Shown: positions 1-9,066 of the stretch, piece by piece | Layout of the letters: each line of letters begins with the position of its first letter | Numbering within the stretch: position 1 is the stretch's first letter | Assembly (NCBI GenBank): GCA_003166855.1 | Contig: PMUM01000145.1 | Span: 1 to 46,386 of the forward strand | Direction of reading: 5' to 3' | Length of the DNA stretch: 46,386 nucleotides | Source: Acidobacteriaceae bacterium | Lineage (GTDB): Bacteria; Acidobacteriota; Terriglobia; Terriglobales; Acidobacteriaceae | Notes under the pieces: generated by a model | What the model was told of the DNA's origin: nothing | The model's input: only the letters and a program-made list of their open reading frames with translations | The model's database searches: none | Position numbers and translations under genes: made by a program

Positions 1-30
1 GCCGGCTGTCGCGAGGGCGCCTCGCCCTCG
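1..30. repeat. REP-like palindromic repeat, copy 1
   Basis: This G+C-rich 30-base unit contains the inverted arms CGAGGGCG and CGCCCTCG. It matches 29 of 30 positions at 12826-12855. It lies downstream of the TonB-like gene and is cut by the window edge, so its full extent is unknown. Confidence 0.7.
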
Positions 31-103
31 CCGCCGAGGGCAAGCACGCCGACTAGCCACTTTGCCGAAACGCCGACTCCCCGTCAGTTCGCAAGTTTCC
101 AGA

Positions 104-847
104 CTAGTTCCCCGCCAGAAGGAAATTCACCGTGATCTGCGTTTCCACCTCGATCGGCTCGCTGTTCAGGATGTAAGGCCGGTATCGCCACTGGCTCACC
201 GCATCGATCGCCGCCGGCACCAGCATGGGATGCCCAGAGATCGCGTGCACGTTCTCCATCGTCCCCGCCTTGCTGATAAGCGCATACACCACCACCGGAC
301 CCTGAACATGCGCCGTTCTCGCCAGCGGAGGATAGACCGGCTGCACCCTGCGAATCAGCATGCCTTCCAGCATGCTAGAGGTGCGGAAGGTGGGGGATGT
401 CGCGTGAGCCGGGACAGGCAGCGGCGCCGCGTGAGCCAAGGCATCGCCGATCGATTTCCAGGCTCCACCCCGACCGCCTTCGCCGGTTCCGCCGGGCACG
501 CCCAAATCCGGACGGTCGAAACTCATCTGCGGAGGTGCGACCGTTTCCTCAATCTTCGCAACATGATCAGGAACCTCCCGCGGAGCGATCAGCACGTTGT
601 CCGCAAGATTGCTCCGTACGACGGTGACGGTACGCTGATGTTGAACCCGCGGTGCGGGGGGCGCTGGAGTTCCCCACGATAGGGGACCCGAAAGAACTCG
701 CGCCGCAGGAAGTCCAATAGTCTTCCACAGCGGCAACAACAGCAGACAGCCGATGATCAACGCCTGCAGGCCGAACGACGTCAATGTCGTCCAGCTGCGG
801 CGAGTGCGTTGGGCCCAGGATGTTTCCAGCATGCTCTCGGCAAACAT
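104..847 (-). CDS. TonB family energy-transducer-like protein
   Basis: This 247-residue protein is an inner-membrane anchored periplasmic protein of the TonB C-terminal family. Such proteins pass proton-motive energy to outer-membrane receptors, or act in envelope assembly. A single membrane helix is seen at about residues 24-42, then a Pro/Gly-rich linker, then a TonB C-terminal domain over roughly 165-245 that includes the motif VQPVYPPLARTAHVQG and ends in strand-forming VETQITVNF. The start has a GGAGG site eight bases upstream. It is the last gene of the minus-strand series after bamA and ompH and has the OmpH terminator upstream, so it probably has its own promoter. No ExbB/ExbD genes are in the window. 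The specific receptor partner cannot be told. Confidence 0.85.
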   Translation of the reverse strand: MFAESMLETSWAQRTRRSWTTLTSFGLQALIIGCLLLLPLWKTIGLPAARVLSGPLSWGTPAPPAPRVQHQRTVTVVRSNLADNVLIAPREVPDHVAKIEETVAPPQMSFDRPDLGVPGGTGEGGRGGAWKSIGDALAHAAPLPVPAHATSPTFRTSSMLEGMLIRRVQPVYPPLARTAHVQGPVVVYALISKAGTMENVHAISGHPMLVPAAIDAVSQWRYRPYILNSEPIEVETQITVNFLLAGN

Positions 848-919
848 AGTGTCCTCCAGCGTGAAATCTGTTTGCTGGTATGGACACCAGGAACGCCCGC
901 GCGGGAGCTAGTGCCACAA

Positions 920-946
920 AGAAAAAGGCCGCGTTTTCACGCGGCC
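920..946 (-). terminator. Rho-independent terminator after ompH
   Basis: On the minus strand the sequence GGCCGCG-TGAAAA-CGCGGCC forms a seven-base-pair G+C stem followed by TTTTTCTTTG. It lies about 40 bases after the ompH stop codon and separates ompH from the TonB-like gene. Confidence 0.9.
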
Positions 947-983
947 TGCTGGAACTCTCGCGACACCAGAGGTGTCAGGCTCG

Positions 984-1697
984 TTATTTGGGTGGCTCGG
1001 TCGGCTTAGGCGCCGCGGGCTTCGCGGTGCCGGCCGGCTTGGGAGCAGCTGGCTTGGGAGCAGCCGCCGCTGGCGCGGCCACACCTGACTGCACGTTGTA
1101 CCCGTCAACTACGGCCTTGGTAATGTCGATCGCTTCTCCCCACCACAGCACATTGCTCTGCGGCCAGGGCTTCGAGGTGTCGACGATCATGCCAAAGCCA
1201 TTTTCCTGCGAATACTTCACGATCATGGGAGCCATCTTCTGCAGGATGCGCGTGGCAATCTCCTGATTCTGGTTCCCGAAGTCTTCCTGCGCGTCCTGCA
1301 CGGAGCGATCAAACACCTTTTGCTTGGCTTCGATCTGCTTCTTCAGGGTGGCGAGCGCCTCTTCGTTGAGCTTGTCCTGCTGGGCCGTGAGCTGCTTCTT
1401 CAAGCCTTCCAGTTCGTCGTTCTGGCCCTTCAGTTCGTTCTGTTTGGGTTCGAACTTCTTTTGCAGACCTTGGAGGTCGCGCTGGCCTTCGTTGCTGCCG
1501 AAAATCGCTTCCTGAATGTTGATGGCTCCCACCTTGGTGCCGGTGCTCAGCCCAGTGGTTGCCGGTGCTGCCGAAGAAGGATTGGCGGGCGTCGCAGCCG
1601 GACTCGACGGTGTGGCGGCGCTGCCGGTTTGGGCCAATGCGGAAATCGCGAACGTAACCGCTGTGGCCAGAAGAACTCGCAGAAACTTGCTTGTCAT
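984..1697 (-). CDS. OmpH/Skp family periplasmic chaperone
   Basis: This 237-residue protein belongs to the OmpH/Skp family, which holds unfolded outer-membrane proteins in the periplasm on the way to BamA. An N-terminal signal peptide ends near ALAQTGSA. The family domain starts at about residue 52 with KVGAINIQEAIFGSNEGQR and continues through a long charged coiled coil (roughly 75-145) to a C-terminal strand with FGMIVDTSKPWP. An Ala/Pro-rich tail (after about residue 200) exceeds the usual Skp length of about 160 and looks low-complexity. It directly follows bamA on the same strand, the classical neighbour arrangement. The terminator at 920-946 ends its transcript. Confidence 0.9.
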   Translation of the reverse strand: MTSKFLRVLLATAVTFAISALAQTGSAATPSSPAATPANPSSAAPATTGLSTGTKVGAINIQEAIFGSNEGQRDLQGLQKKFEPKQNELKGQNDELEGLKKQLTAQQDKLNEEALATLKKQIEAKQKVFDRSVQDAQEDFGNQNQEIATRILQKMAPMIVKYSQENGFGMIVDTSKPWPQSNVLWWGEAIDITKAVVDGYNVQSGVAAPAAAAPKPAAPKPAGTAKPAAPKPTEPPK

Positions 1698-1966
1698 TGG
1701 ATCGGTTGAACTCCTTGGAACATGGTTCCGGGAAAGATTTTTCGAAATTGCTCTCAGATCGCTTCTTCAGTCAACGCTGGGCCGCACTGAATTGAGGTCT
1801 CCGCTGCGCTAGCGGCCGCCGTCGGAAATGGCGCACTCGATTGCCAGCAACACACGCCGGTCTTGCGGGCGTGGCGTCCACTCCTCACAGCAGACTTGAT
1901 GGCGTGGATCATCCACATTATAGTGACCTCGCTCTCGGCTCGTCAAACAACCTTCCGGGCGCCTGG

Positions 1967-4852
1967 TTAGAACGTCGTCGCCACCGTGAACCGGAACGTC
2001 TTTCGCGGCTCCCTCAACTGGAAACTGGGGGCGTACGTGTTGACTGCCAAATGATAGGTATAGTCTCCCGCCGCACCGGCCGGGAACATGGCGCGCGTAA
2101 TCGGAATCGGCGGGTTGGCTTGCTCGTCAAGCCGCAGAGGGTTGTATGCCCAGTAAATGCGGAAGGGGGCGTTCACCACCGGCAGGAACATTTGCAGTTC
2201 GAGTCCCGTGGACATCCGCAGCTGCCAGTTCGCGGAGTTCAAAACGCTGAGATTCTGCGAGGGCCTCGGGTTCAAAATGCCTCCGCCCTGGCAGTTGTAG
2301 CCGGCATCCAGCACCGGACAGCCGAAGAGCGTCCCGATCACCTGGTCATATTGCACCGTGGCAATCTGCAACTGAGACGGCCGTAGAATCGGGTCGATGC
2401 CCGCATCCACAAAGGGCACAATCGCCACTGGCCCCGCGATCGTAATGCGATATTCAAGGTTCCCGAACACACTGAGATCGCCGCCCGGGAACACGATCTG
2501 GTCGACCGGGATAGGGATCGTCCAGTTACCCAGTCGTGGATTCGCCGGGTTCTTGGGGACGGGGGTCCCGTCTGGATTGGTCAGCGTGATCACGTTAGAA
2601 CTCGGCAGGAACGCCACCGGCGAGATCGAGCGGATATCGAATCCACGGATATCGTTTTCGCCGCCCATGAAGAAGCGCTGGAACGGCGGCGCTACCAACC
2701 CGCCATATCCGCTGATGAACGATCCCTGCACGTTGAAGCCGATCGCGTTGCGCCGGTGATTTACGGGGATGAACTGCTTATATTGAACCAACGGACGGAC
2801 CGAATGGACGGTGCCACCCAGTCCAGCCAATTGCATTCCCAGCGTCATCTGGTGCCCCTTATGTGGGGAGATTCCGCTGTCCAGAGTATTGAACGAGAAG
2901 TTGGGGAAGATCGAACTGGTGATGATTCCATTCACTGCATTCGGTCCTGAAATCCCCCGGAATGCGATGAAATCGAAAAGGCTCTTCGAAGCCGTGCTGA
3001 GGGCCACCAGGCTTGACCGGTCGAGCGAATAGGTTATGCCGACTCGCTTGAACGAGCGCCGCAGCGGGTAACTCAACGACGTGGTAAAGCCAACGCTCGA
3101 CTGCGAGTAGTTCTGCAGGTTTTGCAACTGTGCCGCAGGCAGGTTCAGGTTCTGTCCGCTGAAGATGGAAAGCTGCCGCGCCTGGTTGTAGCTGATCTTG
3201 TTGCCGAACACCGTAAAACCAAACTGCAGTGGGCGATCGAACATGTAGGGCTGCGTAAAGCCGAACATGACGCTCCGCGCCAGGTTGCCGAGGCTGATCT
3301 GAACTTGCAGGGTTTCCCCTCGTCCCAGGAAGTTATTCGTCGAGTAATTCAGCCCGATGAAGGCTCCCTCCAGCCCGCTCACGCCTCCGTTGAGTCCGAT
3401 GCTGTTCTTGCCCTTCTCCTTAACCTTCAGCGTCAGGTCGACTTGACCGTTCTTCTCATCCAGCTTTTTCTCCGTCACGTTCGGGTCGTCCGGTTTGAGC
3501 TGGTCGAAATAAGAGAGCTGATTCAGGCGCATCAGACTCAGTTCCCACAGGCGCGAGTTGTAGATGCCGCCTTCCTCCAGCGCCAGTTCGCGGCGGATCA
3601 CTTTGTCGCGCGTGGTGGTATTGCCCGTGAACTCGATGCGGCGGACGTAAAACTGCTTCCCCTCGTCGATGTCGATCTCCAGATCTGCGATCTTCTTTTC
3701 GTCGTCGAAGGTCGTGGAAGGAACGCCCGTGTAATTGATGTACCCATACTCGCCGTAAGCTTTACGCAATGCCTCGATGCCTTTGGCGATCTTTTCGCGG
3801 GAGAAGATATCTCCGTCCTTCAGCGGAAACAGCGAGCGTAGTGCCACGGTGTTCGAGATGGCCTTATTGTTCTTGAAGGTAATCTTGCCCAGTCGGTACT
3901 TGTCACCCTCCTCGACGGGCATCGTGATGTCTACGGCCTTGCCTGGACCAGCCTGCAGCAGCCAGATGTGGAAGCCCTTGTGCCCAGTGTCGTGGATCTC
4001 CGTCTTAGGATCGCTCACGCCCACCTTGAAGTAGCCGCGGTTCTGGTATTCGGCCCGCACCCGCTCGGTGTCTTCTTCCAGTTTGGTGGCGTCGTAGGTC
4101 TTCGCGAAGATGTTCTCTAGGAAGATCGAATGCGGAATGCCGATCGGCTTCAGGTTCTTCATGGCCGCCCGCAGGGTCCGCGAATTGATGTTCTTGTTGC
4201 CTTCGAACTTGATCTTGCCGACTTTGACCTTGGGTCCTTCCTTGACGACGAACGTAATACCGACCGCGGCTGGAGGAATCTGCCGTACTTCGGAACGAAT
4301 CGTCGCAAACTGCCGCCCGTGTTCGGACAGCAGATTCTTGATGGAGACTTCCGCTTTCTTGATGCGGGTGGGATCGTACTGACTCTCCACCACCAGGCCG
4401 ACTTTATCCTGCTTGAACCGGTCAAGGATGTCACTGTTAGAAACTGAACTGGCGCCGACGTAGTCGATGGTGCGGATGGTCGGCTTTTCTTTCACCTGGA
4501 AGGTCAGGCGCCAGCCCTTGGGAGTTTGCTCCCGCAGGATCTTAATGTCCTCGAAGTAGCCCGTGTTCCACAGGGAGTTGAAGTCGCGCTCCAGGGCGGC
4601 CTGATCGTAAACATCCCCCGCCTTCGTAAAGATACGCGCCCGGATGGTTTCGGCTGGAATTCGGCGGTTGCCGATGACGCTGATCTCCGAGACGATGTCG
4701 TTCTGCGCCCACGTCAGGCTTGCGCCCATCAGCCAAAACGCCGCAAAGGCTACGCACAACCAACGCGCACTCCACCTCACTCGTGGCCAAGGCCGTTGAA
4801 ATGAAGAAGATGGCACCGACAAGGCCCTGGGAAAGCAGGGGCCCTTGGGCAC
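1967..4852 (-). CDS. bamA: Outer membrane protein assembly factor BamA
   Basis: This 961-residue Omp85 protein inserts beta-barrel proteins into the outer membrane. A signal peptide ends at about residue 49 (SLTWAQ). POTRA repeats cover roughly 52-475, opening with IVSEISVIGNRRIPAETIRA. A 16-strand barrel follows from about 480, with the GGENDIRGFD lid-loop motif near residue 732, and the chain ends in phenylalanine as expected for the beta-signal. It is longer than the approximately 800 residues of Escherichia coli BamA. Part of the excess lies in POTRA region loops (for example around residues 270-300) and in extracellular loops. The start is GTG with GGAGA about ten bases upstream. A TATAAT box is present 75 bases upstream. 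Confidence 0.95.
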   Translation of the reverse strand: MPKGPCFPRALSVPSSSFQRPWPRVRWSARWLCVAFAAFWLMGASLTWAQNDIVSEISVIGNRRIPAETIRARIFTKAGDVYDQAALERDFNSLWNTGYFEDIKILREQTPKGWRLTFQVKEKPTIRTIDYVGASSVSNSDILDRFKQDKVGLVVESQYDPTRIKKAEVSIKNLLSEHGRQFATIRSEVRQIPPAAVGITFVVKEGPKVKVGKIKFEGNKNINSRTLRAAMKNLKPIGIPHSIFLENIFAKTYDATKLEEDTERVRAEYQNRGYFKVGVSDPKTEIHDTGHKGFHIWLLQAGPGKAVDITMPVEEGDKYRLGKITFKNNKAISNTVALRSLFPLKDGDIFSREKIAKGIEALRKAYGEYGYINYTGVPSTTFDDEKKIADLEIDIDEGKQFYVRRIEFTGNTTTRDKVIRRELALEEGGIYNSRLWELSLMRLNQLSYFDQLKPDDPNVTEKKLDEKNGQVDLTLKVKEKGKNSIGLNGGVSGLEGAFIGLNYSTNNFLGRGETLQVQISLGNLARSVMFGFTQPYMFDRPLQFGFTVFGNKISYNQARQLSIFSGQNLNLPAAQLQNLQNYSQSSVGFTTSLSYPLRRSFKRVGITYSLDRSSLVALSTASKSLFDFIAFRGISGPNAVNGIITSSIFPNFSFNTLDSGISPHKGHQMTLGMQLAGLGGTVHSVRPLVQYKQFIPVNHRRNAIGFNVQGSFISGYGGLVAPPFQRFFMGGENDIRGFDIRSISPVAFLPSSNVITLTNPDGTPVPKNPANPRLGNWTIPIPVDQIVFPGGDLSVFGNLEYRITIAGPVAIVPFVDAGIDPILRPSQLQIATVQYDQVIGTLFGCPVLDAGYNCQGGGILNPRPSQNLSVLNSANWQLRMSTGLELQMFLPVVNAPFRIYWAYNPLRLDEQANPPIPITRAMFPAGAAGDYTYHLAVNTYAPSFQLREPRKTFRFTVATTF

Positions 4853-4923
4853 AACAAGGTTCTCCGAATGAAAGCGAAAAGGAATCGCTACGACCTCAGC
4901 CTCTGGGATGTGAGAAAACTGTC

Positions 4924-4954
4924 ATTATACGGTAGAGCAAGGGAATGCGTCCAA
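4924..4954 (-). promoter_or_regulatory. Probable bamA promoter
   Basis: On the minus strand a perfect TATAAT occupies 4924-4929, with TTGGAC 19 bases upstream as a loose -35 element. The following transcript would carry a leader of about 65 bases before the bamA GTG. The spacing is longer than ideal, so the -35 assignment is tentative. Confidence 0.5.
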
Positions 4955-5027
4955 ACCGCAACTCTTTCTGGGTCAAAAGCTCGTCCAACCCAGCAGGTCT
5001 GATCCGATCAGCAAAACCTGCGGTTGC

Positions 5028-7304
5028 TCATGGGGATGGCTTGGATAACTCTACCTCAACCAAGACGGAATAAAACGTCGCCGAGTTGCCCATGTCGGTA
5101 AGTTTTTCTGAAGTCAGGGCATTAATGCTCTGGAAACCCGGCGTCATCTTCGCCCAATTAAGGGTCGCCGAGACGACTCCGGGCTGAACTTTGCCGTCCA
5201 CTCGCGCCCTCAAGACAATATCACCTCTGTGGTTGAAGACGCGAACCTCGTCTCCATTGCCGATGCCGCGCGCCTGAGCGTCAGCTGCAGAAATCTCCAG
5301 CAGCCCCGGTTCTTCCATTTCCCGCACCGAAGGTACGTTGGAAAAGGTGCTATTTAGGAAATTGTCAGCCTTCCGCGCCAGCAGTTCCAGAGGAAGCGTG
5401 CTCTGCTTCGTTCCGTGCCGCGATTCACTGGGAGGCGTAAAGTTCGCGACCGGATCGAGCCCCAACGCCTTCACCGCCTCACTGTAAAGCTCCGCCTTGC
5501 CAGAAGCCGTTCGAAAACCGCCCCGCGCGAACGGAAGAAACGGTTCGGCTTGTGTGGAATCGGTTTGTATGAGATCGGTTTGTGTGGGACCGGGTCTTTG
5601 ACCCGGTCGGGCGGAGCGAAGTTCCGCTGCCTGTGCATCGGCAACATGAGTCCCAAAATTCAGCCGCACCTGTCCTTGCTCAAGCCGTTCGCGGCTGATC
5701 CCCTCAAGCCACGGATCTTTCGAATCCAAAGCCGCGTCAATCATCTCGTCCACAGTCTCGACGAAGCACTCCTCTTCGAATCCCATGCGTTCCGCCAGCG
5801 CCCGGAAAACTTCGACATTGGAACGGCACTCGCCCAACGGCGCAATGGCTTGATTCGAAACCTGCAAATAATAGTGCCCGTACGCCTTCTGCAAATCCTT
5901 ATGCTCGAAGAACGTGGTCGCCGGCAGCACAATGTCGGCATAGTCGGTAGTGTCCGTGAAAAACTGCTCGTGTACCACGGTGAAAAGATCCGGACGCAGC
6001 AGCCCTCGAACCACTTCGTTGTGCCGGGGTGCGACCGCCGCCGGATTCGACCCATAGACGAACAGAGCCTTCACCGGCGGATCGTTCAACGTATTAAGCA
6101 CGCGTCCCAACTCCACCATGTTGATGGTCCGGGCTTCGCGTCCCAACGCGACCTTCATCAGGTCGGGGCGCTTCAACACCTCAGTCCTGAAAGCAGTAGC
6201 TCCGCTGGTGGACATCTGCAGCCCGCCACCGATTTCTTTCCAAGATCCCAGGATGCAGGGCAGCATGACGATGGCTCGTGTAGCCATCCCGCCGCCTTCG
6301 GACCTTTGCACCCCGTAGTTCAGCCGGATCACCGACGGTCGGACGGTGGCATATTCGAGCGCCAGCTTGCGAATATCGGCGGCCGAAATCCCCGTCCACT
6401 GCGCCGCCCGCTCCGGCGGATACTCTTTCACCTTCTCGCGGAGTTGTTCGAATCCCAGCGTGTATTTCGCAACGTAATCTGCATCGTGCAGGTTCTCGCC
6501 GATGATGACGTGCATCATCCCCAGGGCCAAAGCCGCGTCCGTCCCTGGATTGATCGGCAAATACCAGTCGGCGCAAGCTGCGGTGCGCGTGCGGTAGGGA
6601 TCGATCACCACCAGTTTCGCCCCGTTGCGCCGCGCCTCAGCAATAAACGGCCATAGGTGAACGTTGTTGGCGTGAATGTTCGATGCCCACGCAATGATGT
6701 ACTTGGAATGCCGAAACTGCTCGGGCTCGGTGCCCATCTTCACGCCCAGCACCGACTCCAGCCCAGCCTCTCCCGCAGCCGAGCAGATGGCGCGTTCCAA
6801 CTGCGACGCGCCCAGCCGGTGAAAGAATCGGCGGTCCATGGAGGCGCTGTTGAGCGCTCCCAGAGTTCCTCCAAAGGAATAAGGCAGGATGGCCTCGCTC
6901 CCAAACTCCCCCGCGATCGCCCGCAACCGGGTCGCAATCTCGTCCAAAGCCTCATCCCACGAAATCCGCTCCCAGGTTTCTCGTAGATCTTGACCGTGTG
7001 GATTTTGATTTTGTGGATTTTGACTATGTGGGAGCGGGTCTTTGACCCGGTCATGCGGAGCGAAGCTCCGCTGCCCGGCCCCTGGCCCCTTAGGCCCAAT
7101 CCGCCTCATCGGATACAACACCCGATCCGGCGAATACACCCGATCCAGATACTTCGCCACCTTCGCGCACAAAAACCCGCGGGTCACCGGATGCTCCGGA
7201 TCCCCCTGAATCTTCGTAGCCCGCCCGTCCTGCACAGTGATCAGCACTCCGCAAGCATCGGGACAGTCGTGCGGACACGCGGCATGGACGACCTGCTTCA
7301 TCAA
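5028..7304 (-). CDS. Molybdopterin-dependent oxidoreductase (formate dehydrogenase/BisC-like)
   Basis: This 758-residue protein is a DMSO-reductase family molybdoenzyme. C10, C14, C18 and C46 form the N-terminal [4Fe-4S] motif. The Mo-bisMGD domains follow (DEALDEIATRLR near 117, WASNIHANN, LVVIDPYRTRTA, YGVQRSEGGG) and the C-terminal MGD-binding domain lies around 620-750. No twin-arginine signal is seen, so it is probably cytoplasmic. Its substrate cannot be read from sequence. Two segments, residues 78-106 and about 558-590, are low-complexity inserts that encode the same palindromic repeat in frame (see the repeat entries); outside these the length is normal. It sits alone between frr and bamA with no electron-transfer subunit gene nearby. 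Confidence 0.88.
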   Translation of the reverse strand: MMKQVVHAACPHDCPDACGVLITVQDGRATKIQGDPEHPVTRGFLCAKVAKYLDRVYSPDRVLYPMRRIGPKGPGAGQRSFAPHDRVKDPLPHSQNPQNQNPHGQDLRETWERISWDEALDEIATRLRAIAGEFGSEAILPYSFGGTLGALNSASMDRRFFHRLGASQLERAICSAAGEAGLESVLGVKMGTEPEQFRHSKYIIAWASNIHANNVHLWPFIAEARRNGAKLVVIDPYRTRTAACADWYLPINPGTDAALALGMMHVIIGENLHDADYVAKYTLGFEQLREKVKEYPPERAAQWTGISAADIRKLALEYATVRPSVIRLNYGVQRSEGGGMATRAIVMLPCILGSWKEIGGGLQMSTSGATAFRTEVLKRPDLMKVALGREARTINMVELGRVLNTLNDPPVKALFVYGSNPAAVAPRHNEVVRGLLRPDLFTVVHEQFFTDTTDYADIVLPATTFFEHKDLQKAYGHYYLQVSNQAIAPLGECRSNVEVFRALAERMGFEEECFVETVDEMIDAALDSKDPWLEGISRERLEQGQVRLNFGTHVADAQAAELRSARPGQRPGPTQTDLIQTDSTQAEPFLPFARGGFRTASGKAELYSEAVKALGLDPVANFTPPSESRHGTKQSTLPLELLARKADNFLNSTFSNVPSVREMEEPGLLEISAADAQARGIGNGDEVRVFNHRGDIVLRARVDGKVQPGVVSATLNWAKMTPGFQSINALTSEKLTDMGNSATFYSVLVEVELSKPSP
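5583..5631. repeat. Palindromic repeat inserted in frame in the oxidoreductase gene, copy 1
   Basis: This 49-base unit contains the stems CGGGTC-TTTG-GACCCG-like and GCGGA-GCGAAGT-TCCGC. It matches 7027-7075 at 45 of 49 positions. It is flanked at 5535-5582 by about three degenerate 15-base tandem units (TCGGTTTGTGTGGGA type) that encode a five-residue repeat. The reading frame stays open through it. Confidence 0.8.
7027..7075. repeat. Palindromic repeat inserted in frame in the oxidoreductase gene, copy 2
   Basis: This is the second copy of the 49-base unit at 5583-5631. It is again preceded by short tandem TGTGGATTTTGA-type units (about 6995-7026). It encodes part of the linker between the iron-sulphur domain and the first molybdopterin domain, an exposed position that would tolerate an insertion. 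Confidence 0.8.
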
Positions 7305-7344
7305 GCCTTAATTATATGTGAGGAAACACGGGGTGTTCGTGGGG

Positions 7345-7385
7345 GGTTTATGTGGGGACAGCCGCCTTCGGCTGGCCCCGGGTTG
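7345..7385. repeat. Hairpin repeat upstream of the oxidoreductase gene
   Basis: TTTATGTGGGGACAGCCG is followed by CCTT and CGGCTG, giving a six-base-pair palindrome at 7359-7374. A related TTTATGTGGGG-headed element occurs at 16443-16516. It lies in the short spacer between frr and the oxidoreductase gene. Confidence 0.55.
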
Positions 7386-7416
7386 AATGTCAATTCCGAC
7401 TTCAAAATTGAACGCC

Positions 7417-7992
7417 CTAGTTCAACTCCAACACCTCCTTCTCTTTCCCCTTGCTCATCTCTTCCATCTTCTTGATTTCGCCGTCGGTCAACTTCTGAAT
7501 CTCATCGAGCGAACGCTTCTCTTCGTCTTCGGTAATCTTCTTGTCTTTCAGCGCTTTCTTGATGGCGTCGTTGCCGTCGCGGCGGATATTGCGCACCGCC
7601 GTGCGGTGCTCTTCCAGCACCCGGTGCAGGTGCTTCACCATGTCCTGCCGCCGCTCCTGGGTGAGCGCGGGGACCGGCACGCGAATGAGTTTGCCGTCGT
7701 TCATCGGATTCAATCCCATATCCCCGGCGCGGATCGCTTTCTCAATCGCTCCCAACTGCGACGGATCAAACGGCTGCACCGTGATCAACTGCGCCTCCGG
7801 AGCGTGCACCTGCGCCACCTGGTTCAGCGGCATCTGCGAGCCGTAGTAATCGACGTTCACGTTATCGAGCATGTGCACGTTCGCGCGCCCGGTCCGCACG
7901 CCCGCCATCGCCTTGCGGAAATCGCCGACTGCCTTATCCATTCGCGTTTTCAGTTGAACTCGAATTTCTTTTAGAGGCGCGCTATCAGCCAT
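7417..7992 (-). CDS. frr: Ribosome recycling factor
   Basis: This 191-residue protein splits post-termination ribosomes together with EF-G and IF3. The three-helix bundle domain is clear: N-terminal MDKAVGDFRKAMAGVRTGRA, the domain-II part VDYYGSQMPLNQVAQV, and the C-terminal helix with VRNIRRDGNDAIKKALKDK. Its length is close to the usual 185 residues. It follows pyrH by about 207 bases, and the spacer contains a GTCATCCTGAG-family repeat. The pyrH-frr order is standard in bacteria. Confidence 0.97.
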   Translation of the reverse strand: MADSAPLKEIRVQLKTRMDKAVGDFRKAMAGVRTGRANVHMLDNVNVDYYGSQMPLNQVAQVHAPEAQLITVQPFDPSQLGAIEKAIRAGDMGLNPMNDGKLIRVPVPALTQERRQDMVKHLHRVLEEHRTAVRNIRRDGNDAIKKALKDKKITEDEEKRSLDEIQKLTDGEIKKMEEMSKGKEKEVLELN

Positions 7993-8120
7993 GGGTCCGC
8001 TCCGTACACTTCAAGAATCAAAACGTTGAATTATAAACCGAACCTGAAAGCCAGCTACAGAATTGAGTGAATCAGGTGGCAGCTTAGTTTGGAAAAGGAG
8101 TAGCAAATTTTTTCAAGGGG

Positions 8121-8166
8121 CGTCATCCTGAGCGAAGCCGTTTTTCAGGCGGAGCGAAGGATCTGG
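8121..8166. repeat. GTCATCCTGAG / GAAGGATCT interspersed repeat
   Basis: The left unit GTCATCCTGAGCGAAGCCG and the right unit GCGGAGCGAAGGATCT bracket a short T-rich centre. Related elements occur at 17150-17206, 17898-17960, 18926-19013, 23402-23495 and 40229-40336. This copy lies between pyrH and frr within one gene series. Confidence 0.8.
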
Positions 8167-8199
8167 CGCGGACCAAAGCGCTCCCGACTGACGCAAGAC

Positions 8200-8931
8200 T
8201 CACTCACCCTTCGCGCTGACCCTCGATCCAATCTTCTCCCCCAGCACCACCCGCCGGATGTTCCCGTGCTGGTTCAAGTTGAAGACGATGATCGGCAGGT
8301 TATTGTCCTTGCACAGGCTGATGGCGGTGGAGTCCATCACTTTCAGCCCCAGCTTCAGAACGTCCATATAGGAGATATGGTTGAACTTCTTGGCGCCGTC
8401 GACCTTCAGCGGATCGGCGTCGTAAATTCCATCCACCCGCGTGGCCTTGAGAATCGCCTCAGCCTTGATCTCCATGGCACGCAGCGACGCCGCAGTGTCG
8501 GTAGAAAAATAGGGGTTGCCGGTCCCACCGGCAAAGATGACCACGCGCCCCTTCTCCAGATGACGAATCGCCCGGCGGCGAATGAAAGGCTCGGCCACCT
8601 GCTTCATCTCGATGGCCGACTGCACCCGCGTGTAGACGCCCTGCTTCTCCAGCGCATCCTGCAGCGCGAGGCCATTAATGACGGTCGCGAGCATGCCCAT
8701 GTGATCGGCGGATACCCGGTCCATGTCTTTCGCCTGCTGCGCCACGCCACGGAAGAAGTTCCCTCCGCCCACGACGATGGCCAGTTGCACGCCCAGCTTA
8801 TGAACGTCGGCCAACTCCGCCGCCACTTCATGAATGCGCGCGGTGTCGACGCCAAAGCCCTGGTTCGCCGCCAGAGCTTCACCGGAAATCTTGAGAAGAA
8901 CTCTTTTGAAGGCAGGGGTTGGAGTCGTCAT
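8200..8931 (-). CDS. pyrH: UMP kinase
   Basis: This 243-residue amino-acid-kinase-fold enzyme phosphorylates UMP to UDP with ATP in the cytoplasm. Seen motifs are [12 protein letters not shown] at residues 9-20, the glycine-rich [11 protein letters not shown] around 52-62, the UMP-binding [16 protein letters not shown] around 134-149, and the conserved DGIYDADP near 169-176. The length fits the bacterial family (about 240). There is no Shine-Dalgarno sequence before the ATG, because a heptad-like repeat (8942-9030) ends only about ten bases upstream. It lies between tsf and frr, the canonical order. Confidence 0.97.
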   Translation of the reverse strand: MTTPTPAFKRVLLKISGEALAANQGFGVDTARIHEVAAELADVHKLGVQLAIVVGGGNFFRGVAQQAKDMDRVSADHMGMLATVINGLALQDALEKQGVYTRVQSAIEMKQVAEPFIRRRAIRHLEKGRVVIFAGGTGNPYFSTDTAASLRAMEIKAEAILKATRVDGIYDADPLKVDGAKKFNHISYMDVLKLGLKVMDSTAISLCKDNNLPIIVFNLNQHGNIRRVVLGEKIGSRVSAKGE

Positions 8932-8941
8932 GAGTGAACAC

Positions 8942-9030
8942 GTTTCAAGGTTTCAGAGTTACAAGGTTTCAATGTCCCTTTCAGGCTACTCTACTTTGAA
9001 ACACTGAAACCTTGAAACTTTGAAACCTTA
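8942..9030. repeat. Heptad-like inverted repeat between tsf and pyrH
   Basis: The left arm (8942-8972) is built of degenerate GTTTCAAG units and the right arm (8994-9030) of complementary CTTGAAAC units, so the RNA could fold into a long irregular hairpin. The same family recurs at 9730-9818 between tsf and rpsB. Confidence 0.8.
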
Positions 9031-9036
9031 ACTCAC

Positions 9037-9060
9037 AAAAAAGGCGCCCCGCAGGGCACC
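9037..9060 (-). terminator. Rho-independent terminator after tsf
   Basis: On the minus strand GGTGCCC-TGCG-GGGCGCC forms a seven-base-pair stem (one G-U pair) followed by TTTTTTGTG, starting a few bases after the tsf stop. It implies that pyrH is at least partly transcribed from its own start or by read-through. Confidence 0.85.
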
Positions 9061-9066
9061 CTTGAA

